Below, one piece after another: positions 1 to 14,200 of a stretch of 64,000 nt of DNA. Numbering within the stretch: position 1 is the first letter of the stretch; each line of letters opens with the position of its first letter. Where the stretch lies: NCBI RefSeq assembly GCF_029227915.1, contig NC_079882.1:19420501-19484500 (forward strand), in the 5' to 3' direction. The notes under the pieces were generated by a model. The model saw only the letters and a list, made by a program, of their open reading frames with translations, ran no database searches and had not been told where the DNA came from. Both the position numbers and the translations under genes were made by a program. Origin of the DNA: Hydractinia symbiolongicarpus (lineage: Eukaryota > Cnidaria > Hydrozoa > Anthoathecata > Hydractiniidae).

Positions 1-1268
1 CATATTACACTTTTCATCACTCCATTCATAGGGTACTATTTAAACACAAAATCTAGTTTCATACAGTGGTATCTTGAACTCTGTTATCCTCTTTCTTTCA
101 TCCATTTATTCCCACTTTACATTTTTATGACTAAATGACATCTACAATAATACTTGTTGCCCTTTCTGTCTGTGAGCCAGAAATGATAGCTTATACTTTT
201 AATTTTTTGAAAATATTGAAAAACCAGGAGTTTTTTTTAAAATGAAAACTGTGTTTTTTTCATATGCTATTTTGAATAGTAACCCATGTAATATTATTTG
301 CAGACTGTATGTTTACAACATAAAGTTCTAGCCAATTGGAAGATACTTGGGAGATGATGTGGTGTAGCCATAGCCATTTCAAAGGTCCTTTTTGAACCTC
401 TTTCCAAATGGCCTGTATTTTTATTCCAAACACTGGAATAACAAATATTAGGTGGTGAAACTGATATTAGCCACCTTTATATGTACATTTTACCTCTTTC
501 TGCTATGATATATTACCTTAGGACTTAAATGTTAGTAAAAGGCAATAAACAAAAAAGCGATAAGTTTTTCGATGTATCATCATAATTTCTCAGTTTAGGC
601 ATTTTCAAGGACACCAATAAGTAATTTTTGACAATATATCAATTTTGATACAAACATGCAAAAACATTAAAGGCAACTTTCATGATTGAAACAAGTCAGA
701 TAGCTCAACCCAACTTGCACTACACCATATACCTGCACTCAAAGCTGCACCTGGCTGTTTGAGACATTTTACCTACACTTAAGCCATTGTTCAACGCAGG
801 GTCACACAATTTCTTGTGACTTAACTCAGTGACACCATGTTCACCGGCTAGTATCTTTAATTTTCAAACAAGTGAAAAGTGTAGCGACTTGTTTCAATTA
901 TTATACAGAATGTTCTAGTATATCAAATGTGAAAAGCGTTTAGAGTGTAACAAATAATAATTAGGAATGACCAGCCTAAAATAGTACATCACAAACTACA
1001 CAAGTTAACTAGAGTTACTTTTCAAAAAAACATTTCCCTATTTTGTTGAAAGCGGCAACAATGTGTTGAAGATAAGTTGTAAATACTTCTGAAAAATGTT
1101 ACTTTGAAAAAGAGCAAATATGCATTGATGAAAACTTTATGCAAAACTTTTGGGTCAGTCCAACTTGTAAAAGTACCTCAGAATCTCTATAAGTTTTTGA
1201 TTCCTATTAGGGATGAAACTGAGATAAAGAACTTCAAAATTAGTTAATTTACCATTTCTTTTATCTAG
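1..1268. other. VPS13 intron sequence, no exon recognised
   Basis: AT-rich sequence upstream of the first VPS13 exon I can recognise. I looked for AG-bounded open segments that would extend exon 1 leftward in phase and found none. It is most likely an intron, since the exon at 1269 begins inside a codon and lies well downstream of the protein start. Confidence 0.6.
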
Positions 1269-4200
1269 GAAAATTGTGAAGTTTTCTCTACAAAAATTGT
1301 TTTCTGAACTTACAGAACGACCAGGATCAGATGGATATGGGTAAATTTTAAAATTCTTTTCAGATTTACATGATGCATTGTTCTTAAAAATGTTTTCTAA
1401 TCAATGTCCATTTTGTCTCTGGATTTTGTTTGATTAATGTATCTTTGTAAAAATAGTTTTTTTGGAGCTTAATAACTGAAAATACAAAATTTCATGTTGA
1501 TTTGTTGTGTCCTATTTTACAGTTAAATGAATTTATTGAAGGTTTATGTAAGATAAAGTCAATGTCCACTTTGCTTTGTCACTTGGCTAAGGAAATAAGA
1601 GGGCGGAATAAGCAGGAAAATACCACACATCGTTAGTTTTGCAGACCTACCCATCCACTCTCAGTGTGAGATTTTTTGAGTAAAATAATTATATATTTCT
1701 TGTAATTCTTTTGGAAATTTTATATTCCGACTGCATAACTACCTAGTCTGAATTATTCACTTGTATCTCATAAACAAAGGTTGTAAAGAGTAAATAAATC
1801 AAGTAATTTTTCATTGAATGCAATGAATTAGAAAATGAATTTTGATTGTCTCTCTTGTTTAGCTTTAAATTTGAGGTGGAAAGCATGGGAATTCTTGGTG
1901 AGGTAGAAAAAGAGGAGGTTGATATTTTAAAAGTTAAAACAGGTAATTTGTTGAAAAAGCTATTCTAGTCATTGAGTTATCATATAAATCTAGCTTTTGT
2001 CTTGTTTCTTTTTACAGCTTTAGTGTAAAAAATTACGAGCATTACAAAAAGCTTAATATTGTTCTTTTTCGCTTAGATGCGGACAACTTTTTGTCATGCA
2101 ATGTTCAAAGCAACCCAACTAATGTTACTGCAGATTACTCTGTTGATCTTGTTGTTCAATCACTTCATATGTTCTATAATCAGGTACTATTAAATAGACA
2201 TTTTTATTGTGAAAACAGTGCTTATTCAAATGTTGAATGCCTGGCTGTAAAACATTGACAAGTTTTTTTTTGCTAGAACTAAAATAGCCAGTAGAAGTTT
2301 AAAAAACTTTTTATAGTGGGATAATCAGGTAGATAGTGGGATAGTTCATACAAAAATGCTAATTCTTGTGACACTTAAGATTAATCTGGTACTAACAAAC
2401 AGCATCTACGATTGGTAACTAAAATATTTGGCGCAACAGCAGTTTTTCGGGCATTATTTAATGTTGGAAAAAAACCATCAACTTGCCAAATAAAACTTCT
2501 GTATATACGTAGGTATGCTAAGCTGCCTTTAGAATGTGTTACAGAATAATTCACATCAGGTACCACAAAGTGCCAAAAAGAAAAGAGTTTACTCATGTCA
2601 GCAACAATGAGCACAGCTTAGCAGTTTGGATTTAACTAATATATTAAGTCTTAAGTCTGTTGTAATCATTGAAAAGTGAAATTAGAAAAGTTCAAATTGT
2701 GTAAATCTGATATAGAAACAGCTGAAATTACTACTTGTGGGAACAGACTTCAAAATTTGGAGCCATATGCCAACATTTCTTCTTACTGATTGTAGTTCAT
2801 GTGGAGTTAGTGTAATCCTTGTTTTTATGTGTATTATATATGTATTTTTTCTTAGGCAATTGCTAATGCTGTTCGGAAATTCTTTGTTGTTGAAAACAAT
2901 AATAAAATGATAGAGTAAGTTGGGTAAAAATTTTGAATCAAGTATTAAAATAAATGTGAAAAATCTGGTGTAGTATTTTCATGTTTTGTTCATGACGCTT
3001 CATTGTAGATTAGAGCAAAATGCTAGTTCAAAACTAGAAGAAATCTCAAGTGCATCAAGAGCCGGCATTGAGTACAGCATCATGCATAATAAGGTATATA
3101 TATGTCTAGTTTTTAAACGTTATGTTGCATAATAAACGGAAAGTTAGATGGTATAATATAGATGGGAATATGACAATTGTTGTAGGAACCTACAAGAATT
3201 GTCATATGTTGCATGCCTATTTATATTCAAAAACCTTTAAAGTGTTTTTTTTTGAAGGGAGTAAAAACCAGATTTATAGCATCAGTGAAACGTGTTATAA
3301 TATGTTGCTTCAAAAATACCAATAGTTGCCATGGTTATCACCCAAGTTGGTGGAAAATCCTGCAATATCCTGAAAATAGCTGAGAGCCATAGCTTAAAAT
3401 TTTAGAGATGACTAGTAATATGTGTTTCTCTGATCTGTGTCATAATTATATTTTATCATTTTATTTTGTTTCCCTTTTCCATAGTACTCCATTATCTGAA
3501 GATTTCTTGCTGAATTGAAGGGAAATTCTTGAGATATCATGGCTAGAAACTAGAAATGCAATTTTGAAAAAAATCATGAACTTTTTAATTTAATATTGCG
3601 TGGATTAAAGTGTGGATTTTTGTTTAGACAATGAAATGTCATTTGTGGATTAAAATTTGTAAAACATAGTGGCTGGAAAGCTGCTAGAAACAATATAAAA
3701 TGGTTGCTATGGCTGTTTACATGCACTTAATGTTATAGTTAGCCACATAAATAGCCTAAATGTGACCCTCAAACCATTGTATTCAGAGATTTTGTGTGGA
3801 ATAAAGGCTAAACAGATTTTTTTCAACATTTGGAATTGATAAGTGGGCTTCCAGTTTAACTCTAATATGGTGTGGAAGATAAAACTGATTTTCAATTGTT
3901 TTTAATTTTTAGTCCACATATTTACATATCAATCTGAAGTCACCTGTAGTTGTATTACCTAATCACAAAGACAGGTACGTTAACATTGGGTGTCATTATT
4001 TTGACATCAAATAAAAAAAACAATAAAGAACTCATTTTATTCTTAACAAAACACTTTATTTTGTCTTCGAGAAAATGGTGTTAACAAAGTCATAAAGAAC
4101 AAAAACAGAAAAGATGGTAAACTGCCCCTTCAGAGCATACATACTTCTTAAATGACCTTATTTAGATATAGAAAAGGTGAAGGATGGATGTAGTGCAGAC

Positions 4201-7200
4201 TTCTTGAATAAGAACTAGGCTTCTTTTCGACAAGTCAACAGTTTATATACAAATTGCAGAAGTCACTGAAAGTTTATAAATAAAAACTTTTTCCTTGTTA
4301 AAAAAATCAGCTATATTTAGTTTTCAATTTTTTCCCTTATTTCATTAGAAGCTAAGTTCACATGACAAAAAAAACGCAAACCACTCATTATAAAGATTAA
4401 TAAATACTGAGTGGTGATGAGAGCAAGTGAATGCTGTGGTAAGAGTGCTATTTACACAAAACTTATTTACTTAGGGGTTTTTTTAGAGATGCTGAAGTTT
4501 TATATATTTATTTGGGTGATTTGACAGTTACAACAGATCTGCAAACAATACTAAGCGAATTGGCTATCAGGGTAAGTTTTTTTCCTTTTCATACAATTCA
4601 AAACATTGTTTTGAAGAATGCTCAAAAAATTTGAAAAAGTTCTTTGTGTGACTTTTAATGGCATTACACAGGTTAGTCTACACTAAACTTTGGCATCTTT
4701 GAAGCAGATTTGGCCAGGAAATATTCAATTATATACCTTTCATCTGATCGGTCCTAGTAACAGTAGAAAAAAAGATCTTTTTTAACTATTAAGCACACAA
4801 AATTTATCATCCTAATGTGCGTTAGGTTATTGCATCTATTGCAATACAGATTAAAGATTTAAAAGACAGTGGGCTTGTTAAGGCTTTTGACGATTACTTT
4901 CATTTTCAGTTTTTCTATTGATGTGCCAATGTTAAACGTATTTTTTGCAGTGTGCCCACTACTATGGAAACCAATTTTTAATTTTAGTTTAAAAAACCTA
5001 GTGTGTGTTTGGGTGGTTACAGGGTTTGTTTTGTAACAAGTAAGTTAGTGGTTTGGTACACAGTGCAGGCTTGTTTAGCAAGCTCTATTACTACAGCTAT
5101 GCGCCAACCATGTCATGTGAAAAAACTTGGACGAAGCATTGCCAATGTAATGGTAATGAATACATTTCAAACACAAGACCCACAAGAATCAATTCTGTAT
5201 AAGTATTTGAAATTGGATAAAACTAAGCAAACACAAGAATATTTATCCAAACGTTTTATTTTGGAATTTTGTATTAATCATGTGATTTAAACATTCTTCC
5301 TTTAAATTACCTACGTCCTAATAATATTGTCAATTTGTAGGAAGCTACAGAAAGCGATTTGGAATCGATGTTTTATCATAAAACAGATGTCAAACTGTCC
5401 AACATTCATGTTGGATGTGCTACTTATGGTCTGTGACTTTCATATACTGTATATTCTAATTTTTTTTTTTATGATATATAATCATCAGGAAGTGTCAGAT
5501 ATTTGTTTTTAATTTTTACATGGCTATAAATTCATAAAACCTTTTGAAATTAATTTATAGAGGCAAGAACATGTGAATTAGAACACTTGTCTGATGGCAA
5601 TTACATTCTTGTGCCCACATGTATTGGACTTACTGTTCATAGAAGTTTAAAAAGTGGATATGCTAATTTTCCTGAGTAAGTACCACCATAAATTTTTTCT
5701 ATTATCAACTATTAAGTCTTTAACTATTTTAGCCTGTATGTAAAACACAAGCTAAAATTGTATCAATGGTAATGTAAAATGTTAAAAATAAGTAGAAGCA
5801 ACGCATTCATAGTACACATTCTAAGAAGCCATTAAAAAGGCTTCAAAATTTTTTCTTATTATTGTATTTTGGACATATCAATGCTGCCCATATTTTCATT
5901 CAGAGGTGTGTTTCATTTCATGCTAACTTAAAGAATAATGCTATTTTAATCAAGTCATTGTGATAGAAGTATTTTCCTTTAAGCTTCAAAATATCTGGTG
6001 TCTTATCAAGCCTTGAAGTTAAACTATCAGAGCAAAAGGTCGTACAGATTGTTGAGGTATGTTTTAACAACTATTGTCAACTACACATTTCCTTCATTTT
6101 GCAAATTTTTAGAAAATTCAAATAGAAATTATTTTGTTTAGACAATGCATTATTTCTTCCCACCTGCTGCTGTTCCTCATGTCGGAACTCTCAGCAAAAG
6201 TAATTCAGAGACTTCACAATCAAAGGTTTGTATATTATATATTATATTTATATCACAACAAACCTTTAATTAACCTTTTGAATACCACAGACACACACAC
6301 ACATCTACATCAGCTCTTATAAATTGTGCAGCTTCTTCTGCAGACCACCTGTCTTGAGAATTAGAATGAAATATCTTCTTGTTTTAAACAAAATCAGCCA
6401 CCAGCACGTGACGTAGATATATATCTTTGGATGCTGAGGGAATTGTTTTAAGCTGGTTGCTATGTAGACAATATTATGCATGTATATATCGCTGTGGTGG
6501 CCCACAAGAAACGGAAATTCAAAGTGGCTTGGTATTCAAAAGTTTAACAACCGGTTTTATGAGAATGCACTGGTTTGAGTCATAAGCAGTTTTAGTGCAG
6601 CTTTAATGGATTACCATAAAAGCATTATTCAGATGTTATTATATAAAAAAGACTTTTTAGGGGTTACTTATTGCAATGTCTAATATTTTAGTTATGTTTT
6701 TCAGCATAAAAAATCTGGCTCAGTAATGTCAAAACATGATTTGAGCAATCTACAAGATGTGTTGAACGATAGTACAAAAACAAAGAAAGAGAAGTTAAGT
6801 GGTATGGTAATATTTCTAGTTTTTAATTTAATTTAATTAGTTAAAACAATAAGGATGAGATTTGTAAGTTACTATGTTGTTTAAGTTTAGTATGCCAAAT
6901 TTTATTAGCAAAGTTATTGTGACATTCCTTGCAGTTAAATGTCATCCTCAAAATAGCAATGCTATTCCACAATATTAACTAAATTCTATATTCCTTAAAA
7001 GTCATGAATTAGTTGTCCCCCATCAGATACATCTACCATTCAGCTAAAAATTATGTTGGCATGAAACACAAATATGTAAAATTCCAAATTTTAAAATATG
7101 TGATACAAGCATTAGAGTGCATATTTAAAAAAATAAGCTACCTGAAAATATCATGTTTTTTGCCAAGGTTCTTTAAAAGATGTATCTTCAACAGACTTCG

Positions 7201-8298
7201 AAGAGAATACACTCTACCCAGTTCAATCTTATGACTCCGATTTGGCAATGTTTGACCGAACGAAGATGCTAGCAGCATTTGAAATCACAAAGGTAGTCAT
7301 TAAATTTACCATTTTGTTTTTTTAAAACACAAAGTTTTTTTAGCTGAATCTGTATACTGTAGAAAATTACTCCAATAGTCTGAAACGTGACTACGTTATA
7401 AAATTTTAAGCATTTCCAAGACGTTGCTGATATAACTTTATTCGATTTCAAGTGGTCAGCTGGTTTAGCCATAGGGAAATAAGTCCACAGGACCTGTACA
7501 ATTTCCTGAAAATGTCACTATATTTACCCCATAAGTTATAGAGACAAAACGTCAGGGTTTGTGATGCATCGAGTTTTCAAATTGAGCTTAGCATATCAGT
7601 AATTATAAGGTTTCCCTAACCTCGAAAAATTTCCAAAGTGACAATATACTTACTTTATAAGTCACATAAATGAAATGTTATGCCAAGTATTTTTTAACTA
7701 TAAAGATAACAAAAACTGATGCAATAAAATTGCCCATAGTGCAGATTTTTCATACTTTAGGACTTAAAAATGTTAACATTAGCCTTTAAAGGACTTATTA
7801 AAATGTTAACGTTGGCCTTTTAATGATGGTAGTACTGTACTGTAAACTCTGTGTTGTGTTATAGATTGTTGTTTCATATGATACCATCATTGATTCAAAG
7901 CCAGAAAAGTTTCTCAGTTTAATGGTTACTAACATTACCTGTGACATAGTAATGAGAATGTGGCATGTTGACATAAAAGCAAAACTAAAGTATTTTATGT
8001 TTGCAGATTGCATCAACACAGGTATGTATACTACTTTTAACACCAGTTCTGCACAAGTATTATAGCTGCAGCAGGGTTTTTTGGGGGGGCTTCTTTTTTT
8101 TTTAAATTACTTCAATACATGATATATTAACAGCCTAGGTGATAATTAAAAATTGACATCTTTTATAAATTCAGTAAAACCAAGCGAACAATTTTTTTTT
8201 AAACTTTCTTTCCTTCAAATTCAGATTCCTATGGTGAAACGACAGAATTTGTGCATTCTATCGAAAACAAAGACTTGATAAAAGTTGATTGGACACAG
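1269..8298 (+). CDS. VPS13: VPS13 exons 1-15 (N-proximal groove region)
   Basis: Exons: 1269-1340, 1863-1942, 2077-2183, 2856-2914, 3009-3093, 3913-3974, 4475-4571, 5341-5428, 5561-5675, 5984-6056, 6142-6225, 6705-6801, 7168-7292, 7865-8021, 8225-8298. They encode alternating beta-strand segments of the lipid groove, such as [16 protein letters not shown] (exon 3), [15 protein letters not shown] (exon 6) and [19 protein letters not shown] (exon 10), each with recognisable counterparts in VPS13A/C. Exons 11-13 carry a hydrophilic linker at the place where human VPS13A/C have their FFAT motif; no canonical EFFDA core is visible. Exon 8 uses a weak donor (gtctgt), but the phase requires it. Introns here are 0.1-1.5 kb. 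Confidence 0.88.
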
Positions 8299-11200
8299 GT
8301 GTGTTAATGATGCTAAGCAATTTTCACATTTTGATAAAAATTTTATATAGTTGACATGTTTTACAATTTGGGGTCTCCTGTTTTTGTAAATACACAGTAA
8401 TCTCACACTAATAACATTGTTTCGATTACACCTACCACATTTTTAAAATCGAAAATGCAATAATTTGAGTATAGAAAAGTCTTAAAAATTGTTATGGAGT
8501 GCTTTTAGATCAATGTAAGAAAATTGGTGAAAAAATCACAGCAACAGATTTTTGGCACAATAAGCTGCCATTGCAAAATCTGTTTACTCATACTTCTATA
8601 ATATGCTTGTTACAATTACAAAACCATTTGATAATTTGTGGCTTGCTAGCAAGCTTGCTAGGTATTTTCACTCTTAACTAAAATATAAAATGAGGAATTA
8701 AGGTAGCTAAAAACCACAAGTGTGTTAGGGTAATTTGAGATCAGAAAACGAAAGTATGTATATCTTGGTCCCAATAAGCTTGGTAGGTAAAACATCAAAA
8801 TAAATGCATTTAGAACTTGTATATAGGTGAAAAATATGATAAAGATATAAAAAAACTGATTAACTGCTTAAAACACCTCGTCGTTGCACACTCCTGCAAT
8901 ATCTTGGACGCACTCAGTTAAAAATAAATACAGACTGACTAGCAGGTGAAAATATAAGGTTTCTGATTGGTCAGTAAAAGTACAGCCTGGTGAGAAAGTG
9001 CAGAAATAAGAACTCTGACTGATTAAAAGATTGGCTTGGATACGATTTGGAGGGGCTAAGATCGTGATAAACAGGAGGTTGAAGTTTAAAAAGGTATACA
9101 AATACGTTTGCAAGACAATAAAAAAAGCTAATAAAAAGTAATAAAAAGCTATCATTGGCTCACAGACATACGGACGGACAGATGGATGTACAGACAGATA
9201 CAGCGATTTATGAAATATGGTGATGTAAGAACTTTGTACAGAAGAAAAATATTGTTTTAAACAAAATGTAGCAATGTAAAAACTTGGTAAAAAATATTTT
9301 TAAAGAAAATAAAACGATTTTAAAACTTTTTACATAAGAAACCTTTTAAATTTTTCCTCATAAAAATGGTGATGTTTATCCTTTCTTAATAATGTAATGA
9401 TGGTGTAAAAACTTCATAAGAAAGAATTTTAATCATTTCTTAATTCATAAGTAGCGATTCATTAAGATTCATTGGAAAGTTTTTCAATGGTTTTATATTA
9501 ACAAAATGACGTAATTTTTTTCCAATATAGAAAAATGAAACTACAGTATAGAAATTTTTTGGTACGCCATAGGAATTTTTTATGCACTGTATAAAATATC
9601 ACTATAGTATATTAAAGAATATTTAATCATAGCATAGAACTAGTAATATGGCGTATTAATATTTGCATTAATTTTAACCAGTATCCTAAATTGCAAAACA
9701 TGTCACATGTGTATTTCTTCCTGCTAAGCATCTTTCACATTTTGGTATATAATTTTTAATGTTTATTTCCTGATAACAATTTTAGGCGAATACATCTAGT
9801 CCAGAGTTTGCTACGACTTTTAACCAAATTGAAAATTTAGCCAATATTAAATTTGGTAATTTGAGATTTTATCTTAAAGAAAAGAATTTAATCATGCTGG
9901 TGAACTGCATTCAGTCCTTAGCATATAGGTATGTTTTTGAATTTTAAATCACTATTTTTCTTTTCATTTAAACAACCTGTTAGCGTGCAATTTACTTCCA
10001 TAGAATTTCATTGCTATCAGATCAACAAGAGAGAACTCCCATAATATCAAAACCACTAGATATCATACCAGAAGATGATGATGTTGATGTGGAATCTAAA
10101 AAATCCTTGCATAAGATCGAAGGTATACTTTTATAAATATTTATGTTTTATCATCCAAATGATGAGCAGACGTGAAAAATATTGTGTTTGGTAGATAGAT
10201 AATTTCCCAAATGCCGTAATCATTACAATTTTTACATAAGTGGAGAAAACTGAACTTTGAACCCTACGTTTTTGGTAGCAAAGCATATAAAATACTAAAA
10301 GGTAGAGGCTTTTTTATCATTTGCTTTTGCACATCTTGGTTTTTATTTACTTACCAATCTTAACTTTTAGACCCCATCACTTTGTCACGGGTTTTTACAA
10401 ATTTCTGAATCATCCCAGAATTGCCATGATTTAGAAATTCATAAAGTTATAGCATGAGATGAAGTTTGTGAGTTAATAATTGGCTACTGATACATACAAA
10501 TAAACAGAGACATGCTGAAGTAAAACTCTTTAATTGCCCTTACCTGTTAGCAGTTTTTGTATGCTACACTACAGAAGATACAGTGTGCAAAGTAAAACTT
10601 ACTTCACTTACAAAAGTTATTCATAATGACTCCAATAACCTTCCTTGTCTTTAGGTATTGGATGAGATATTGATTTATAATTTTCCCCCAAAATAAATGC
10701 AGTGTATAAAATAAAAATAATTTCATCCCTAATGAAAATCTGGAAAAACTTAGATTATGCAATTCTTGTATTTGTAATTTAGTTTTAATCCAAAATTAAC
10801 AAGTAACTACATTTTAGAAATAGAAATTTTTCTAATAACAAATTTATAGTCATAACTATACATTCTCAATTTCAAAGCTACAAGCCTTGTACACAGGATA
10901 AAAGACATTTTGTGTTGGTTGTCCCTATGTTTGATACTGATAATTCATGTTTTTGGTATTGGGCTGTTTGATCACAGTAAGAAGATTGTGTATGACCAAA
11001 TTCTTCCATTGCTACTTTCTAGAGGCAGTGACGGCATCTACAAGTCTTCATCTTAATTTTATTCTGAATTCAATTGATATCAAAATGGCAAACTCTAAAC
11101 AAGATATTGTTGAAGCTCAAATCTCAGGTATGTTCAATGTTATAAAATACTAACATAGAATTTATTTTGCTCTGACATTTTTCTAATTTGTATAATGTGA

Positions 11201-14200
11201 AACATTCATAATTAATACACTTTTTAAAATAACTTTCATGCCTAAAAATACCTGGGTTATCTTACATCTGTAATATCAAATAATACACAATTAACTTTAT
11301 ATCTTAGATATTAAAAAGCCAAAAGATTCACCAGTTGTATGATTTGTCTCAATTAAATTTTCACAATCACGTTAGTTGGGTTTAAAATGACACCCTGCCT
11401 GTGTATATTATTTCTTTATGCATATTTCTACATTAAAAATATAAACACTCCAAAAACGAAGAAGAACTATTAAGTTGAAAAAAAAGAAATTGTTACAAGA
11501 AGTGGAAGGAAAACAAAGAATATTCTGCAAAGTTTTCAGATATTGGAGTTGGATGATGTTTCAAACATTGAGGATATTAAAATAATTCAGTCTTGCTTTG
11601 TTGATGATCAACTCTGCTTCCTTTTACAAGCTTAATGGGATAATTTTAGATGTTGGATTAAACTTGCTTAGTATCTGTTAATATTTGTTGTGACATGAGA
11701 ATACCAAATATATTGCTTTGTATAAGTTACTTAAAACTTTTAGTGCTATGCTTGTCATGTTTGCCTAATATAATTTTAAACCGAACATTCTTATATTTAG
11801 ATGCACAGTTATTGGTGATTATGCATGCACAGAATACAGAAATTTCTGCACAGTAAGTAAATTAAATATAGAGGTAAATAAACACAACACAACAGGTCTT
11901 ATGTCTCAAAGGGTTACGTTTTGCAAAGTCAAGAATTTGTAGTCGTTGTTTGTCATATTGATAATGTAACATATATTAGGCCACCCAGTTTATTATTAAT
12001 GGTATTGGTAGCAAGCGATGTATACTTAAATTGCTTTTACATTGTTTACTTTTTCTTTTCGTTTTTGAGAAAAAATGAATGAAAAAATGTCTCTACCTTT
12101 CTTCAGAAATTATTTAATAAGTTCTCTCTATTTTAACCCTTCTCTTTTTATAAGAGTATGTTCGAATTTTTTTTAAAAGAATCTCTGAAGCACAAAAATT
12201 AGTATGTTATCCTATTCTGCCTTGTTTAGATTGAAAAGCCTAACTGTCTGTGATTTGTCTCCTGACATAGATTTCAATTTTAAAGAGGTACAGCTACGAT
12301 TTGAGAATTTTTAAAACTTGTTATGTTGTTATTGGTCCGTCATTAATGGTTTGAAAATTCTTAATTTTGTTATTTTATTTTCAAAAAATTATTAAACATG
12401 TGTGTGTGTTTTATTTAGATATTATCAGTAAATGCTGACAAACTTTTCAAATGCAAGGTGAGTAGATGGTAAAAAATGGTGTATCTGCACTTGTTTATAT
12501 TTGAAAGATGGCACTGCAATTATATGCACAACAACATCATCTCACAAAGTTTCATACTTGCAACAAATAAAACAGGTGTTTCAAATCTTTTAGGCCTGTA
12601 CGCTGTATTTTATCATTTGATATGATTATGTACTTCATTTCTTAAAAGAATAATAAGGACAAATTAGCTAATAGTAAATTGTCTTCTTGTTTATTGTATT
12701 TTTAGGCCATACAGTCTAAAGATGTTTTGCAGGATAGTTTAGATCCTAATTTAGTGGTTGATTTTGATCTTGGAAAATTAAAATTAAACGCTGTATTGCC
12801 TTTCCTTGTCAACTTAATGGTAAGTCCTGATGTTGTGTGTTTGTGTGAATTAAACCACATGACAAAGCCATTCTCTAATGAAATGTAAATAGTAATTTTA
12901 AAATGGCTATGACTCCTATAATGTAGTTTCTACTTGGAATAAAAGATTTCTGTTGTACAACATATTTAAAATATTAAAGCATAAGTCACCTGATCCATAT
13001 TGCAGCATTAAATATCATCTAAATGATATCATGTTATAAAATTTGTTTAGAATTTGTTTTACGACATAAATGCATCTTTATTGACTTATCAGCCAATTAC
13101 AACAGAAGAACCTGCTGTTAAAAAAGTAAGCTTATTTTAGATGTGTTATAACATAATTCAGGAATTTTAGAGAATATCAGAAAGTTTTTTCAGTGTACTG
13201 TCAAAATATCAATGTCAAAGGTTTTAAGCTTTGCAGTGTTACTTTTTTTGTTATATTTTACTTAACAGTATTCCGTTTAAGAATTAAAAAATGATTCACA
13301 AAAAAAAAAATTAAAAAAATTACCAACGAAGACAGTATGCAGCTTTTGCAGCTAGAAAACTCAATAAAATTACTTCTTCATGCAGGGTGGGTCCCCAGGC
13401 TTCTAATTTTAGATACTAGTACTATTATGTGTGGAATTACGTACGCAATTTTCTAATCGTGTAGCGTAGAAATGGTTTATTGTTTTGAAACAAACAGGTA
13501 GACACCAAGTATGCACACCTTGCTTACCATAGGCTTTTTTTTATGCTGGAGACAAGTGAGGAACCTTTTAACTTGTGAACTCCAAACACAGGGACCTAGC
13601 ATCTGAACAAGCAACTATCTTAGTCTAAGCTTCCTTGTCTCCGATAGTTGAAATAATGTTTGATTGAAAATAATTCTGATCTTGTGCTCTAAAGAAATAT
13701 ACTTTTAAAATTTTAATCACTCAAAATCTTTAACATGATTCAAAACAGGTGTTTATAGTTTTATTCTTGCTATATGACAACATTTGCCATACTCGTTAAA
13801 TGAAAGTGTAGTAAAATTTATTTATTAGCCAATGCCCATTATATATAAATTGCATAAGAATATTTATACGTAAAATAAATATAAGATCACATGTTGAGCT
13901 AAATTAGTAAATCAAAATAGTTTTTTTCATACATTTTTAGAATCATATTTGGGAAATACTTCAATTTTTTTTATTAACTTTCTCACTTTTTCGGTATGCA
14001 GAACTACAATATTTGTGCGAGCATGGTGAATTAAATCTTTTTATGTAATTGTTTTTACACCAAAGTCATAACAAATTTTGTTTATGCTTGACGTATCTGC
14101 AATATTTGGTAAAATACAAGCTAGGCTAACAACTGTGGCATCACAAAACACACTAACAAGAAATTTTCTTATTTGAAATTGTTTGTGAGTTTGCAATTTT

